The notes beneath the pieces are model-generated. The model was not told the origin of the DNA. It saw nothing but the letters and a program-made list of their open reading frames with translations, and made no database searches. Source: Nitrospirota bacterium (GTDB lineage: Bacteria > Nitrospirota > Thermodesulfovibrionia > Thermodesulfovibrionales > JdFR-88). From it: a DNA stretch of 7,025 bases. Shown here one piece after another: positions 6,122-7,025 of this stretch. The position numbers and the translations under genes were made by a program. The stretch is taken from assembly GCA_021825785.1 (NCBI GenBank), contig JAKAGP010000092.1, positions 1 to 7,025 on the forward strand, written 5' to 3'. Within the stretch, counting starts at the first letter, position 1. Each line of letters starts with the position of its first letter.

Positions 6122-6220
6122 GTGGAAAATTCGGAGACAGACACTTACGATAGGGCCGTTATCAACGGGGTTACAGTGATGGCCCACAATATGGGGATGA
6201 AGATCGCCGCTGAAGGAGGC
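6122..6220 (+). pseudogene. EAL-domain (c-di-GMP phosphodiesterase) remnant
   Basis: Read from GTG 6122, the frame gives TDTYDRAVINGVTVMAHNMG followed by MKIAAEG. This matches the EAL-domain stretch D..DRAIV..VI.MAH.MGMK.IAEGVE near the end of the domain; the AEG glutamate belongs to a conserved catalytic-site motif. Nothing upstream encodes the EAL, substrate-loop or other domain motifs, and the QGY..xxP end of the domain is absent. The frame stays open to TAA 6278-6280, but beyond about 6218 the similarity passes to a different protein in another frame (see the YceH remnant). It is a roughly 33-codon relic that cannot encode a working enzyme. Confidence 0.65.
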
Positions 6221-6465
6221 TGGAAAGAGAGGCAGGCAGAAAGGAATCGAGGTGCGCGCACCTTTTATCAGGCGCAATAAAAACGGAAAAACCTGAAGAG
6301 TCCGCCGGGCAGGGAAGCCACCTTGCTTCATCCGGACTTATGGAAGATATAAAAAAGACCGTGACAGCAGAGCAAGTCTTGAAACTGGAGGCCGGGATCG
6401 CGCGTATAAGGACGGAACTGGAAGAACTGCGCCGGGAGTTCGAGGAATTCAAATCACAAAAGTAA
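6214..6465 (+). pseudogene. YceH (DUF480) C-terminal remnant
   Basis: The frame is open from just after TGA 6211-6213 to TAA 6463-6465. It reads LEREAGRKESRCAHLLSGA, then a polar linker, then LKLEAGIARIRTELEELRRE. E. coli YceH has LPREPGKRESRYMHLFSGE followed by LQARVEALEIEVAELK, so this is the family's final segment with its terminal coiled coil. The two winged-helix domains that make up most of a YceH protein are missing, and normally conserved positions are changed (Pro to Glu, Pro to Ala, Tyr to Cys). The only ATG, at 6340, would give a 41-residue coiled-coil peptide (MEDIKKTV...FKSQK) with no ribosome binding site; expression of that peptide is possible but unsupported. Confidence 0.65.
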
Positions 6466-6488
6466 AAACAAAAAATAAAAAGTAAAAA
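6458..6488. repeat. 11-bp A-rich direct repeat between remnant and nagA
   Basis: AAAAGTAAAAA occurs at 6458-6468 and 6478-6488, 20 bases apart, in the 23-base A-rich linker where the YceH remnant and nagA converge. The first copy contains the remnant's stop codon and the second abuts the nagA stop. Such simple A/T repeats may arise by slippage and could also assist termination on the - strand, where they read as T-runs. Confidence 0.4.
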
Positions 6489-7025
6489 TTAAAGAGCTTG
6501 GCCCATGTAGCGCAGAGCGTTTTCCCTGCCCCAGAGCTTCAAAAGCCGGTCCCCCACGCCTAACTTCCTTTTAAGCATCGCCGCGCATTCCGAGATGGCC
6601 ATCCCCCCGCCGGCAAGGACCGATTTGCTTTTATATACCGGTTTTCCGCCTTTCCCACCTTTGACGGCGTCGGACACAAGTATGATCCTCTCGGGCCTTT
6701 TTACTTTGAAGACAAGGGCCAGGGTGTCCGGGCTCAGGTGCACGCCGTCGGCGATGACCTCCACGTAGATATCGTCATCCAGCAGGGCAAACCCGGCCAG
6801 CCCAGGCTCCCTGTGATGAAACGGCCTCATGGCGTTAAACAGATGGGTGACGCCGGCGGCGCCCGCCCTCTTGCCTTCTACGGCCTCTTTCAGTGTGGCG
6901 TCCGAATGGCCCATGTTCACCCTGATGTCCAGCTCCGCGCACCTTTCGATCAGTTTCAGCGCCCCCGGAAGCTCCGGCGCTATCGTGATTATCCTGATTA
7001 TGTCCTCAAAGCCGCCTATGAGCTT
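6489..7025 (-). CDS. nagA: N-acetylglucosamine-6-phosphate deacetylase-type amidohydrolase (5'-partial, short C-terminus)
   Basis: The gene enters from the right edge; 178 codons are visible, ending with TAA at 6489. NagA removes the acetyl group from N-acetylglucosamine 6-phosphate in amino-sugar and cell-wall recycling. Visible motifs are IITIAPELPGALKLI, VNMGHSDAT (metal-binding His), GVTHLFNAM (second metal-binding His), HHREPGLAGFAL, VIADGVHLSP (substrate-binding His) and ILVSDA (catalytic Asp). The HLEGP motif would lie outside the window. The segment after SDA is shortened, and the protein ends at RENALRYMGQAL, where typical NagA continues about 30 residues through G.I..G..ADLV into the small beta-sandwich. 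No such sequence follows in other frames. A short-tailed NagA subgroup or a 3' truncation are both possible. Related amidohydrolases are less likely because MGHSDAT and THLFNAM are NagA hallmarks. Confidence 0.85.
   Translation of the reverse strand, partial: KLIGGFEDIIRIITIAPELPGALKLIERCAELDIRVNMGHSDATLKEAVEGKRAGAAGVTHLFNAMRPFHHREPGLAGFALLDDDIYVEVIADGVHLSPDTLALVFKVKRPERIILVSDAVKGGKGGKPVYKSKSVLAGGGMAISECAAMLKRKLGVGDRLLKLWGRENALRYMGQAL

Noticed and set aside
6218..6280. Continuation of the EAL frame (GWKERQAERN...) as a decayed EAL end
   Set aside because: The resemblance to ETERQ is superficial; the alternative frame gives a much better match to the YceH LPREPG.RESR segment over the same bases.
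6104..6452. Two - strand open frames of 75 and 93 codons in the gap before nagA
   Set aside because: Serine-rich and without family features; the + strand carries recognisable EAL and YceH remnants across the same bases.
1..7025. CRISPR arrays, tRNA, rRNA, insertion sequences, riboswitches
   Set aside because: I looked for spaced repeats, tRNA-like arms and transposase motifs and saw none; a covariance-model search would be the decisive check for small RNAs.

Overview
The window is about 7 kb of moderately GC-rich bacterial chromosome. Genes are closely packed and separated by short, very A/T-rich linkers. The MEP isoprenoid pathway genes, a LarC nickel-pincer protein and a selenium-metabolism-like LysR regulator suggest an anaerobic, deltaproteobacterium-like lineage (Desulfobacterota, Nitrospirota or similar). 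That placement is inference from gene content only.

Layout: (1) Positions 1-645, + strand: the 3' end of ispD, then ispF with 7 bases between them. ispF is homologous along its whole length but carries an in-frame TAG at 502-504. (2) 659-1594, - strand: a LysR-family regulator, convergent with ispF. Its upstream region (1640-1730) is dense in inverted repeats. (3) 1823-4791, - strand: a three-gene operon transcribed in the order MBL-fold metal-dependent hydrolase, birA, larC. It has an extended -10 promoter at 4838-4864 and hairpins after larC. (4) 4926-5933, + strand: an unrecognised polytopic membrane protein built as a two-fold internal repeat, divergent from the operon. (5) 5934-6488: a 555-base stretch with no intact gene. 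It holds an A/T-only inverted repeat, a good sigma70-type promoter, and two gene remnants joined head to tail: an EAL-domain piece and the C-terminus of a YceH (DUF480) protein. (6) 6489-7025, - strand: the C-terminal part of a NagA-type N-acetylglucosamine-6-phosphate deacetylase that stops before the usual final beta-strands and runs off the right edge.

How the genes relate: ispD and ispF act two steps apart in isoprenoid precursor synthesis. BirA charges biotin enzymes and may repress biotin genes. LarC is the last, nickel-inserting enzyme of the pincer cofactor pathway, but no larA, larB or larE is visible here. I see no CRISPR array, rRNA, tRNA, transposase or attachment site. The strongest observations are the amber codon in ispF and the EAL/YceH remnant chimera. 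I found no convincing new multigene system.
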